DNA of 64,000 bases from Laceyella sacchari (GTDB taxonomy: Bacteria; Bacillota; Bacilli; Thermoactinomycetales; Thermoactinomycetaceae), in assembly GCF_004343255.1 (NCBI RefSeq), contig NZ_SMDD01000001.1, positions 1,270,738 to 1,334,737 on the forward strand, given 5' to 3'. The notes under the pieces are model-generated. The model saw only the letters and a program-made list of their open reading frames with translations, did not search any database and had not been told where the DNA came from. Made by a program: the position numbers and the translations under genes. The first letter of the stretch is position 1. The number at the start of each line of letters is the position of its first letter. Positions 45,409 to 55,926 of this stretch are shown piece after piece.

Positions 45409-46170
45409 ATGAAAGATATATCCGACTTGTTCTGGGACGCGTCCGTCGCCGAATTAAAACAAGGCTATGTGTACGATCAGGACGCTGGCATCTATCGTTG
45501 CTTAATCTGCGGCCAATCTTTTGAAAAAGGGATCATTTATTCTGACGGCGATACTTTCTTTGAAGCCGAACGATACACCCAGCATCACATCCATAAACAA
45601 CACGGCTCTATGTTTACCTATTTGTTGGGCTTGGACAAAAAATTAACGGGACTGACTGATCTGCAAAAAAAAATGCTGGACTATTTTTTCCAGGGCTTGA
45701 CCGACAAAGAGATCGTTCAAGAACTTGGTGGCGGTAGCACCTCCACCATCCGGCACCACCGCTTTACCTTACGCGAAAAAATGAAGCAGGCCAAGGTATT
45801 CCTCGCTCTGATGGAACTAACAGAAGAACATGCCGCCAAACCAACAAAGTGGATCAATCCCCCGCGTCAAGCCAAAATAGTGGATCAGCGTTTTGATATC
45901 ACTGAAGCGGAACAGCGCCAAATCTTGGAGAAATATTTCCCTGAGGGTCTAGAAGGACCGTTGGCCGAATTTCCCAAGAAAGAAAAGCGGAAAGTGGCCA
46001 TCCTCAAACATCTCATCACCAGGTTTCAAGCAAACCGCAAATACAGCGAACTGGAAGTGAACCGCATTTTGGAACACATCTATCCGGATTACGTCACATT
46101 GCGGCGCTATCTGATTGAGTATGGTTTTATGGACAGAACGCCAGATGGTAGTCAATATTGGATTCTTTGA
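45409..46170 (+). CDS. DUF2087 regulator with zinc-type N-terminus and LuxR-like HTH
   Basis: 253 residues in three parts: an N-terminal Cys pair and His pair (CLICGQSFEKG, then YTQHHIHKQHG), a LuxR/GerE-like HTH (LTDLQKKMLDYFFQGLTDKE then STSTIRHHRFTLREKM), and a C-terminal DUF2087 (EKRKVAILKHLITRFQANRK, YPDYVTLRRYLIEYGFMDRT). The last part resembles the single-domain protein at 3208. Likely a transcription factor with a metal or redox sensor. Followed at 18 bases by a GIY-YIG gene, an arrangement seen elsewhere in Bacillales. AAGGAG is 11-12 bases before the ATG. Confidence 0.82.
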   Translation: MKDISDLFWDASVAELKQGYVYDQDAGIYRCLICGQSFEKGIIYSDGDTFFEAERYTQHHIHKQHGSMFTYLLGLDKKLTGLTDLQKKMLDYFFQGLTDKEIVQELGGGSTSTIRHHRFTLREKMKQAKVFLALMELTEEHAAKPTKWINPPRQAKIVDQRFDITEAEQRQILEKYFPEGLEGPLAEFPKKEKRKVAILKHLITRFQANRKYSELEVNRILEHIYPDYVTLRRYLIEYGFMDRTPDGSQYWIL

Positions 46171-46188
46171 AGAAAAGGAGTGATAGGG

Positions 46189-46584
46189 ATGGATAAGCAA
46201 CAGCGCAAACAACTCATTCAAAACTACAAGCAAACTCATCGTCCCATGGGGATTTATCAACTCAAAAACCAAATCAACGGAAAAATGTTGATCGGCAGCA
46301 GCATGAATCTGGATGCAGCCTTCAATCGGGAAACATTTATGTTGTCGATGAACAGCCATATAAACCGTGAATTGCAAGAGGATTGGAACCAATACGGAAA
46401 GGACGCTTTCACTTTTGACATACTGGAACGAATCAAACCGCGTGAAGAAATCATCACCCACCCCGATGAATTGGAGAAATATCAAACTGAATTGAAAGAG
46501 ATGGAAGAAAAATGGTTGCAAAAGTTGCAACCGTATGGAGACCGAGGATATAACAAATTGAAAAAAGCCAAAAATGCGCGCTAG
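46189..46584 (+). CDS. GIY-YIG domain nuclease-like protein
   Basis: 131 residues. MGIYQLKNQINGKMLIGSS is a GIY-YIG module in which the second half reads LIGSS instead of YIG, so the Tyr is replaced by Leu, an atypical active site; NRELQEDWNQYGKDAFTFDI is the following conserved part. Might be a DNA repair-type or regulatory nuclease working with the DUF2087 protein. ATG at 46189 follows AAAAGGAG by 8 bases. Operon with 45409. Confidence 0.83.
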   Translation: MDKQQRKQLIQNYKQTHRPMGIYQLKNQINGKMLIGSSMNLDAAFNRETFMLSMNSHINRELQEDWNQYGKDAFTFDILERIKPREEIITHPDELEKYQTELKEMEEKWLQKLQPYGDRGYNKLKKAKNAR

Positions 46585-46671
46585 GCAGAACGCACATTAA
46601 GCACTTTGTGGACAATGGGAATCAGCAAAGTTCTCATCCTGTATTGATCAGACACGCCTTAGTTTCTGTAA

Positions 46672-46696
46672 TTTGTTTGGAGAGCAAACCAGTTTA
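46672..46696 (+). repeat. Three-half-site motif, copy 4
   Basis: GTTTG-gagag-CAAAC-ca-GTTTA in the gap after the GIY-YIG gene. Confidence 0.6.
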
Positions 46697-46702
46697 CAAA
46701 AC

Positions 46703-46741
46703 AAAAAAAGCACCGCTCTGGTAAACATTAGAGCGGTGCTG
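46703..46741 (-). terminator. Terminator of rph
   Basis: AGCACCGCTCT / AGAGCGGTGCT with a run of T on the minus strand. Confidence 0.85.
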
Positions 46742-46757
46742 TTCATTAAAAAAGTAA

Positions 46758-49783
<3,026 letters not shown>

Positions 49784-50011
49784 ATGAACATCAAAGATGT
49801 GCAAAACGAATTAAACCAACTGCGAAACCAATTTTCCAATGAAGTGAACGCACTAAAAGAGCAACTGTCCCAACTACAACAATCCATGGATCGCCTAAAC
49901 CAAACCCAGTCATTACATCAGCCCGCATCAGTGCAAGAGCAAATGTCTCAACAAATCATGTCGCGCACAACACAACCGAATCACGAAGCTCACCAATATA
50001 CTGGCCGATAA
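49784..50011 (+). CDS. Small coiled-coil protein (75 aa)
   Basis: MNIKDVQNELNQLRNQFSNE, VNALKEQLSQLQQSMDRLNQ then a Gln/Ser/His-rich tail. Heptad pattern of Leu predicts a coiled coil. AAGGAG precedes the ATG at 49784 by 7-8 bases. Function unknown; gene order with the next small gene suggests spore or cell surface, without proof. Confidence 0.7.
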   Translation: MNIKDVQNELNQLRNQFSNEVNALKEQLSQLQQSMDRLNQTQSLHQPASVQEQMSQQIMSRTTQPNHEAHQYTGR

Positions 50012-50053
50012 CACAACTGGCCGATTGACGCGAACTCAAGGAGGTCACCCTTG

Positions 50054-50224
50054 ATGAAACCTGATATAGATCCTGAAATCGTCTTTGACGGAAAAAGGAC
50101 ACCATCCGGCTCAATCAACACCAGGCTGTCCTCTTCCGCCCGGGAAAACGCCCTTACTCAAGATGAACTTACCAAATTTGGCGAACTCACTCCCAGGGAC
50201 ACCCTCGAAAAGAAACAAAACTGA
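50054..50224 (+). CDS. Small hydrophilic protein (56 aa)
   Basis: MKPDIDPEIVFDGKRTPSGS, INTRLSSSARENALTQDELT, KFGELTPRDTLEKKQN: polar, disordered-looking. AAGGAGGTCACCCTTG before the ATG is a strong site, and a 16-bp terminator follows, so translation is likely. Probably co-transcribed with the coiled-coil gene 42 bases upstream. Family not recognised. Confidence 0.65.
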   Translation: MKPDIDPEIVFDGKRTPSGSINTRLSSSARENALTQDELTKFGELTPRDTLEKKQN

Positions 50225-50238
50225 ATATGGCCTCAGTG

Positions 50239-50277
50239 TAAACAAGCCGATGGTTTCCAACCATCGGCTTGTTTTGT
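50239..50277 (+). terminator. Terminator
   Basis: AAACAAGCCGATGGTT / AACCATCGGCTTGTTT, perfect 16-bp stem with 3-base loop. Confidence 0.9.
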
Positions 50278-50479
50278 TATCAAGACACCTCAGCCAAATG
50301 AAGTCGCCTCACAACGCGCCAGCACCGCCATATGCCAAGCGGCCTTTTTCAAATATGCCACTGTCAATGTCTAATCAGATATTTTTTATAATTATTTAGT
50401 TAAAATTGTTATTCTTTTTTAAAAGTAAATTATATAATGTTTTTATAAAAGATTCATTCACTGAAGGAGCGTGCTACCC

Positions 50480-51997
50480 ATGGCCAAACGGAATTTCTTG
50501 ATCGCTACAACGACAGCGATCGCTTTGACGCTGTCCATCCCGATCGCATTTGCCGAACCGGGAACCAACTCTGACCAATCACAAGTAAAAACGCTTGATG
50601 CCAAGTCCATAGCGGATCAGTACCTGAAGCAGAACGCTGATAAATACCAATTGCCATCAGATCTTTCCGGCCTTAAATACGTGACGACCATTGATACCCC
50701 TGCAGGCTCCTACGTTCGCTATCAACAAGAGATCCAAGGTGCACCCGTCTTCACCAAACAGGTAACGGTTACCATCGACCGTACAGGCACACCCCTGCTC
50801 GCTGTCTCGGACTATGTCCCGTACAGTTCGATTGAACAAATGAAAAGGAAAATCTCCCAGTCTGAAGCGGAAGCAAAAGCGCTCAGTTATATAGGTGGAA
50901 ACGACACTGGCAAATGGACGCCGGCATCGCGCCAATTTGGCTATGTGATTCAAAACGGCACAGCCATCCCGTCTTACCGCATTGTCGTGAAAACAAAGAC
51001 GCCTCAGGATGAATGGGATACGTACATTCACGCCGGTAGCGGGAAATTGCTCAAGAAGAAAAACCGAGTGCAAAACGCTACTGGTACCGGTACCGTCTTT
51101 AACCCCAATCCGGTGGAAACCAAAGGAACCGCCTCTGGTTTGAGCGACAATCAGGACAAGGATTCTGCAGCACTGACAAGCCAACTGAAATCGGTCATCC
51201 TACAGGGGCTGGACGGCTCAGGTTATCTCAGAGGACAGTACGTCACCATTTCGTCAAAAGCGAAAACATATTCCGCAACGAATACGTTCAACTATACTCG
51301 CGCAAATGACAGTTTTGAGGATGTCATGGCCTATTATCATATCGACAGTTTGCAACGCTACATTCAAAGTCTCGGCTTCAATAACATCAACAATCGTGCG
51401 ATCAAAGTCAATGTAAACGGCACAACGGCAGATAACTCTTACTATTCTCCGGCCACCAAATCATTAACTTTTGGCACCGGCGGTGTGGATGATGCAGAAG
51501 ATGCCGGAATCATCGCGCATGAGTACGGTCATGCGATCCAAGACAATCAAGTGCCTGACTGGGGTCAATCGGCTGAAGGTGGAGCGATGGGCGAAGGGTT
51601 CGGCGATTTCCTGGGAGCCACTTATGAAGACGCCATGACTGGCAATGACTCATTCGGGAAAGCTTGCATTGGTGAATGGGATGCTGTCTCATATTCCTCC
51701 ACCAACCCACCTTGCTTGCGCCGCTTAGACACAAACAAAGTATATCCGCGCGATTGGGCTGGTGAAGTGCATGATGACGGCGAAATCTGGTCCCAAGGCG
51801 AATATGATATGGCGAAAGCATTTGGACGGGATGTAGCCACAAAACTAATCCTTCAATCCCATTGGTCCCTGACACCGAACGCAACCTTTGCCGATGGCGC
51901 CAAGGCAATTAAGCAAGCGGACGTCATGCTCTACAATGGTGCGCACGCCACCCAAATCGATGCGATCTGGGCCGCACGAGGCATTCCCACTGACTAA
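50480..51997 (+). CDS. Secreted thermolysin-superfamily (M4/M36) metalloprotease
   Basis: 505 residues. Signal peptide (about 1-25, ending IAFAEP), FTP propeptide (SGLKYVTTIDTPAGSYVRYQ, QEIQGAPVFTKQVTVTIDRT), then a catalytic domain with the zinc motif HEYGH (His347, Glu348, His351) and third ligand Glu372 in GEGFGDF. The context MAYYHIDSLQRYIQSLGF and GGAMGEGFGDFLGATYED is closer to fungalysin-like M36 bacterial enzymes than to classical neutral protease. It would degrade extracellular protein. ATG at 50480 is 10 bases after AAGGAG; the GTG at 50471 is too close. Confidence 0.88.
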   Translation: MAKRNFLIATTTAIALTLSIPIAFAEPGTNSDQSQVKTLDAKSIADQYLKQNADKYQLPSDLSGLKYVTTIDTPAGSYVRYQQEIQGAPVFTKQVTVTIDRTGTPLLAVSDYVPYSSIEQMKRKISQSEAEAKALSYIGGNDTGKWTPASRQFGYVIQNGTAIPSYRIVVKTKTPQDEWDTYIHAGSGKLLKKKNRVQNATGTGTVFNPNPVETKGTASGLSDNQDKDSAALTSQLKSVILQGLDGSGYLRGQYVTISSKAKTYSATNTFNYTRANDSFEDVMAYYHIDSLQRYIQSLGFNNINNRAIKVNVNGTTADNSYYSPATKSLTFGTGGVDDAEDAGIIAHEYGHAIQDNQVPDWGQSAEGGAMGEGFGDFLGATYEDAMTGNDSFGKACIGEWDAVSYSSTNPPCLRRLDTNKVYPRDWAGEVHDDGEIWSQGEYDMAKAFGRDVATKLILQSHWSLTPNATFADGAKAIKQADVMLYNGAHATQIDAIWAARGIPTD

Positions 51998-52003
51998 AAA
52001 AAC

Positions 52004-52045
52004 AAAAAAACAGCCGGGAAACCAACGTTTCCTGGCTGTTTTTCA
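52004..52045. terminator. Bidirectional terminator
   Basis: AAAAACAGCCGGGAAA / TTTCCTGGCTGTTTTT, 16-bp near-perfect stem between the protease and permease genes. Confidence 0.9.
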
Positions 52046-52048
52046 TTA

Positions 52049-53440
52049 TCACCCATTCAAATGAGATCTTTTTCTGGAATACAAGAAATAAATAGACAAT
52101 CCAATGGTCAACCAGATGAGAAACGCGTACCAAGTGGTTGCAGACAAATTCGTCATCAAAAAAATGCAAACTGCCATCGACAACAGTGGAACAAAGGGGA
52201 CAGCAGGAGTGCGAAACTTGCGCGGCAAATCAGGTTGCGTTTTACGAAGAACAATTACCCCTAGTGAGATCAGGACAAAGGCAGTCAATGTCCCAATATT
52301 GATCATCTCCGCCAAACGATCCAGTGGCACGATGCCCCCGAGTAAAGCGGCCACACTACCAATGATCCACGTAGCCCGATACGGCGTTTGGAACTTTGGA
52401 TGGACCTTGGAGAAAACGGAGGGCAAGAGGCCGTCCCTTGACATAGCGAAAGCGATTCGAGTTTGTCCAAACAGCATAACCAGCATAACGGTAAGCATTC
52501 CCACAATCGCTCCCAAATCGATAAAACCAGCAACCCAGTCTTGCCCCGCATACTGCAACGCAAGTGAAACCGGATGAGCAACCCCTTCAAACTCAGCAAA
52601 AGGAACAATCCCCGTCATGATCCCGGAAACAACAATATACAAAAGAATGCAGATGAAAAGCGAATACATGATCCCCCGCGGCAAATCTTTTGCCGGATTT
52701 TTGGTTTCCTCGGCAGCGGCAACAACGGCGTCAAACCCCAAAAATGCGGTAAATGTGATTGCGGCCGCAGAGAAAACTCCCTCCAAACCAAAAGGCATAA
52801 AATTATGCCAATTATCTGGTTTGACATAACCGATGCCCACAATCACAAACAAGATCACGACAGCTGTTTTAATCAACACCATGATATTATTCACACGCGC
52901 TGACTCTTTTACTCCTCTGGCTACAAAAAAAGTGATCACGATGACAACGGCAAAAGCAGGCAAGTTAAACCATGTCTCCACCCCTGGCACAGCTCCATGA
53001 GCCGCCGTCAAAGCTGTCGGCAAGGAGATGCCTAAGCCTTGCAATAAACTTTGTAAATATCCCGACCATCCCGCAGAAACAAGGCTGACTGCAAGAAGAT
53101 ATTCCAGAATCAAATCCCATCCAATAATCCAGGCGATCAATTCTCCCAATGTCGCATAAGCAAATGTATACACAGACCCCGAGACGGGCACCAAGGTGGC
53201 AAACTCAGCATAGCACAAGGCTGTTAAAGCACATGCCAAACCCGAAATGAGAAATGAAATCATGATTCCTGGACCGGCCGTCACCGCCCCTGTGCCTGTA
53301 AGCACAAAAATTCCCGTGCCAATGATGGCTCCCAACCCCAGCAATGTCAGATCCCATGTACCCAAGGTTCTTTTTAATGCTGTGCCTGTCTGGGCTTGTT
53401 GCATCATGGCAGAGATACTTTTCTTTCTAAACAAATCCAT
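52049..53440 (-). CDS. APC-family amino acid permease (YfnA/CAT type)
   Basis: 463 residues, 12 hydrophobic segments. DLTLLGLGAIIGTGIFVLTG is the consensus first helix; PGIMISFLISGLACALTALC and ITFTAFLGFDAVVAAAEETK follow. Cationic or branched amino acid uptake is usual; substrate not determined. ATG at 53440 follows AGGAGG by about 7 bases. Single gene. Confidence 0.88.
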   Translation of the reverse strand: MDLFRKKSISAMMQQAQTGTALKRTLGTWDLTLLGLGAIIGTGIFVLTGTGAVTAGPGIMISFLISGLACALTALCYAEFATLVPVSGSVYTFAYATLGELIAWIIGWDLILEYLLAVSLVSAGWSGYLQSLLQGLGISLPTALTAAHGAVPGVETWFNLPAFAVVIVITFFVARGVKESARVNNIMVLIKTAVVILFVIVGIGYVKPDNWHNFMPFGLEGVFSAAAITFTAFLGFDAVVAAAEETKNPAKDLPRGIMYSLFICILLYIVVSGIMTGIVPFAEFEGVAHPVSLALQYAGQDWVAGFIDLGAIVGMLTVMLVMLFGQTRIAFAMSRDGLLPSVFSKVHPKFQTPYRATWIIGSVAALLGGIVPLDRLAEMINIGTLTAFVLISLGVIVLRKTQPDLPRKFRTPAVPFVPLLSMAVCIFLMTNLSATTWYAFLIWLTIGLSIYFLYSRKRSHLNG

Positions 53441-53631
53441 AAACCAACCTCCTACACCAGCGAAAACATCACAATTGTAAGTCAATTTCACAAAAAACCT
53501 TAACTATTTCATCCTTAGATCATAAAGGTATTATCTTCGTAAAACTTGATACAATATGTATGAAATAAGATGAATATTTTTGGATAAAAAGATCAAATCA
53601 AGCCATATTACAAAATTCATCCATAACAGAG

Positions 53632-53660
53632 CAATAAAAAAAGACGCCAAGCGTCTTCTA
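53632..53660 (-). terminator. Terminator of the iron-box gene
   Basis: AAGACGC / GCGTCTT with 3-base loop and seven T on the minus strand. Confidence 0.7.
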
Positions 53661-53679
53661 CATTTTCTACTCCTTGCGG

Positions 53680-53764
53680 GAGCTGACGAACAGAAATCCC
53701 TGCGAACATCTCAGTTTGCTCGCAGGGCTGAAAGCTTGTGTTCCGTTCCAGTGCGTCAGAGCTC
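53680..53764 (-). ncRNA. Long imperfect hairpin in the 3' region of the 53770 gene
   Basis: Nested complementary blocks: outer GAGCTGACG with CGTCAGAGCTC, middle GAACA with TGTTC, inner CCCTGCGA with TCGCAGGG. The 85-base element lies between the stop at 53770 and the terminator. Known class not recognised. Confidence 0.4.
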
Positions 53765-53769
53765 GTCCT

Positions 53770-54417
53770 TTATCCCGGCAAGAAAAATCCATTTTCCTGC
53801 AATGATGTTTTGGTCAAGCGCAGATAATCCAGGGATTGTTGCAGGTCTTGTTCAATTTCCACTGCCTTTTGGCTTCCATTTAAAAGATTGATCACCGCAA
53901 TTTTTTCAGGAAAAGATAACATTCCCCGATGGCAAAAGACAGAAATGATATGCTTAAATGCGTCCAATACATACGGATTGTCTGAAACAACATATTTTTT
54001 GATGTTCAGCGAATCAGGGGTCCAATGAACCACATGCAAGTTTAATTGCAAATTCAGATCCAACTCCTTGATAAACGCATGCAACTCTTCAAATAAAAAC
54101 ACAGGCGGGTCCGCACGATGATCGTTGAGCAAATATTGCATCAAATGATCAGTCGTTTTCAACAACACTTCATGGTAATGATACTCCGATTCAAACAGCT
54201 TGGCGTCAACTCTCCAATATCGGCCGATCAATTCAAGAATGCGGATGCCCGAACGTCTTTCAACGGGCAAGCGGTAATAGGCCTGAATCACTTGGTTTAC
54301 TGTGTTTTGAACAGCCCGTATCCATTCGTGATGCATCACATTGCCGCATCTGTCACAACAGAGCCAACCATACATCATATCCTCATCAGACAACACGTTC
54401 CCATCTCTCATACCCAT
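53770..54417 (-). CDS. Unknown protein with CCDRCGN motif, Fur-box controlled
   Basis: 215 residues. The N-terminus carries MMYGWLCCDRCGNVMHHEWI: Cys-Cys-x2-Cys plus two His, a likely zinc or iron-sulfur site. The rest is helical and acidic (ESEYHYHEVLLKTTDHLMQY, FIKELDLNLQLNLHVVHW). No recognised family. A promoter TTGATA-N17-TATAAT lies 95-120 bases upstream and its -35 overlaps a 15/19 match to the Fur box (54524-54542), so iron repression is predicted. ATG at 54417 follows GAGGTG by 6 bases; two in-frame alternatives are close. The mRNA has a long hairpin and terminator at the 3' end. Confidence 0.65.
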   Translation of the reverse strand: MGMRDGNVLSDEDMMYGWLCCDRCGNVMHHEWIRAVQNTVNQVIQAYYRLPVERRSGIRILELIGRYWRVDAKLFESEYHYHEVLLKTTDHLMQYLLNDHRADPPVFLFEELHAFIKELDLNLQLNLHVVHWTPDSLNIKKYVVSDNPYVLDAFKHIISVFCHRGMLSFPEKIAVINLLNGSQKAVEIEQDLQQSLDYLRLTKTSLQENGFFLPG

Positions 54418-54509
54418 TTCTTTCACCTCATTATTTGCCGGGCAGCCGCAGGAAGTTGACTATACTGGAGACATAACCTTCCTCACCGCGACTGGTTATC
54501 GTTGCCATC

Positions 54510-54542
54510 ATTATACCATTGTTGATAACGATTATCAATATC
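54510..54542 (-). promoter_or_regulatory. Fur-type box over promoter of the 53770 gene
   Basis: Minus strand: -35 TTGATA (54533-54538), 17-base spacer, -10 TATAAT (54510-54515). The Fur-like 19-mer at 54524-54542 matches 15 of 19 positions of GATAATGATAATCATTATC and covers the -35. Established knowledge: Fur boxes at -35/-10 repress when iron is plentiful. Confidence 0.7.
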
Positions 54543-54564
54543 ATTTTAACCCTCGCTATTTCTG

Positions 54565-54596
54565 AAAAAAAGAGCGGATGATCTCCGCTCTTTTTC
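54565..54596 (-). terminator. Terminator upstream of the Fur-box promoter
   Basis: AAAAAAGAGCGGA / TCCGCTCTTTTT. It probably belonged to the remnant at 54652 and now insulates the next gene. Confidence 0.65.
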
Positions 54597-54651
54597 ATAT
54601 CACACATGTCTTGAAAGCAACCTGTTCCGAAAGGCAGTCTTAGCCTAAGTC

Positions 54652-54780
54652 CCCGTCTGGTTATCAACAGTTACAAGCCGGTACAGATCTTCGCTTGTTA
54701 ACTTCTTAATCTTGATATGCATGTCAGAAGGACTGACGCTAAACCATTCGCTGCGTCTGTTCCCACACCTCCTTATTACA
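54652..54780 (-). pseudogene. C-terminal remnant of an unknown protein
   Basis: The minus strand reads CGNRRSEWFSVSPSDMHIKI then KKLTSEDLYRLVTVDNQTGT and a stop, 40 protein-like codons without a start codon. A CGN turn suggests a zinc ribbon tail. AAGGAGG upstream is in the wrong frame. Its transcript would end in the hairpin at 54565. Confidence 0.3.
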
Positions 54781-54826
54781 ATTCTCTAAAATAGTGAATT
54801 CATACCCTATGATTCGTCCAAGCTCT

Positions 54827-54869
54827 TTTCTATCAACATGCATATGAATATATAGAAAGTTGATAGAAA
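54827..54869. promoter_or_regulatory. 11-bp inverted repeat upstream of the cationic peptide gene
   Basis: TTTCTATCAAC and GTTGATAGAAA are perfect reverse complements 21 bases apart, ending 37 bases before the start codon. Could be an operator dyad or a 5' hairpin. Confidence 0.5.
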
Positions 54870-54905
54870 TCACTTTCAAATCCGCCTGTAAAGGAGGGGA
54901 TTTTG

Positions 54906-55040
54906 ATGAGTAAACGCATTAAAAAATGGGTTAGAAAAAACACAAACTGGAATTCAAACTGGAACAAAAATATTAACAAGAACACCATTTATATCGGAAT
55001 TGGTGGCAAGAAAAAGAAAAGAAAAAAAAGACGTCGCTAA
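54906..55040 (+). CDS. Highly basic 44-residue peptide
   Basis: MSKRIKKWVRKNTNWNSNWN then KNINKNTIYIGIGGKKKKRK and KRRR. Three Trp, about nineteen Lys/Arg and no acidic residue at all, no signal peptide, no Cys. AAAGGAGGGGATTTTG before the ATG is excellent and a 14-bp terminator follows, so it is a stand-alone gene. A cationic membrane-active peptide (leaderless bacteriocin-like) or a nucleic acid-binding or spore-core peptide fit the composition; the sequence does not decide. A perfect inverted repeat sits upstream. Confidence 0.7.
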   Translation: MSKRIKKWVRKNTNWNSNWNKNINKNTIYIGIGGKKKKRKKRRR

Positions 55041-55061
55041 GACCATTAAATAGAGTTGTAA

Positions 55062-55097
55062 GCCAAACACCCTACTAAGGTAGGGTGTTTGGCATTT
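55062..55097 (+). terminator. Terminator of the basic peptide gene
   Basis: GCCAAACACCCTAC / GTAGGGTGTTTGGC, perfect 14-bp stem with 4-base loop and ATTTCTT tail. Confidence 0.85.
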
Positions 55098-55148
55098 CTT
55101 AACCAATACATTAACCTCTCTCACTATGATACAAAAGGGGGGATGTGA

Positions 55149-55385
55149 ATGTCAGAAAACATCTTAAGAATGGCCGAATACGAAGAAGGCCCCACAGATT
55201 GCACAGTATTTTATTTTCCGGAGGGAGCCCAAGCGGCGATTGATCTGCAAGGAATTGTTCCCGCAACGATCACTGCAAGCCATGGAGGATGTCTGCTCTA
55301 CCCAATTTACGAGCATTCACGCGGATCGATTAAAATCTACTTCTTCGATAAATTCAATTACTTCTCCATTGGGACTATAAACTAA
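55149..55385 (+). pseudogene. Truncated P1-family peptidase (N-terminal fragment)
   Basis: MSENILRMAEYEEGPTDCTV then FYFPEGAQAAIDLQGIVPAT resembles the N-terminus of P1-family (DmpA/L-aminopeptidase-esterase) proteins (GPTG.TV..FP.GA.AAVDVRG). The likeness ends after about 45 residues; from 55290 the frame runs antisense into the VOC gene and stops. GGGGGGATGTGA precedes the ATG, so it may be transcribed, but the product would be non-functional. Confidence 0.5.
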
Positions 55386-55766
55386 AGCATTTTTCACCAC
55401 AAGCGGAGGTTCGCCCAGGTACAGTTGCTCTGGGTGAATACACACTTTTGCACCATAAACAAGCGCTTTTTGATACATTTCCTCTACATCTTCTACATAT
55501 AAAGCCAAATGTAATAACGCCCCATAAGCAACCTCATCTTCCGACTCAGCTTTTCTTCCTTGAGCAGGGATGACTGCCTCATGATCAAATACTTCAATGC
55601 AAGTTCTTCGGTCAGGAGAACCAAGCATAGCTGCTTCTCTGATCTGGAAAGAAGGAAGTGTCCAACGATGGCCGATGTTAAATCCTGGGGCTTGAGTATA
55701 AAATTTCGATGGTTTCTGTATAATCTCTCGCTTGAATGCAATATGGGCCCGTCCTTTTACGCTCAT
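55317..55766 (-). CDS. VOC superfamily protein
   Basis: 149 residues. The C-terminal module YVEDVEEMYQKALVYGAKVC and YSPNGEVIEFIEEVDF is the usual VOC end, and GFNIGHRWTLPSFQIREAAM belongs to the first module. Likely metal-dependent ring-cleavage or thiol-transfer type; substrate unknown. AGGAGTGATTATAT precedes the ATG at 55766. Divergent from the truncated Lrp gene at 55927, which may have been its regulator; its 3' end covers the peptidase remnant. Confidence 0.8.
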   Translation of the reverse strand: MSVKGRAHIAFKREIIQKPSKFYTQAPGFNIGHRWTLPSFQIREAAMLGSPDRRTCIEVFDHEAVIPAQGRKAESEDEVAYGALLHLALYVEDVEEMYQKALVYGAKVCIHPEQLYLGEPPLVVKNALVYSPNGEVIEFIEEVDFNRSA

Positions 55767-55926
55767 ATATAATCACTCCTGTGCTAAGTTGTTCTTTTTC
55801 TATGATAGGGATATGAACTGGCGTAATACATATAAAAGATAACGATATTATATATAATGCTTATGAAATATAAGTTTATTTATAATGGTAAGTTTACTTT
55901 ACAAAAGTGATCAGGAGGCATCAGGC

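Noticed and set aside
53580-53891. 103-codon plus-strand frame
   Set aside because: It passes through the terminator and the long hairpin and opposes the end of the 53770 gene.
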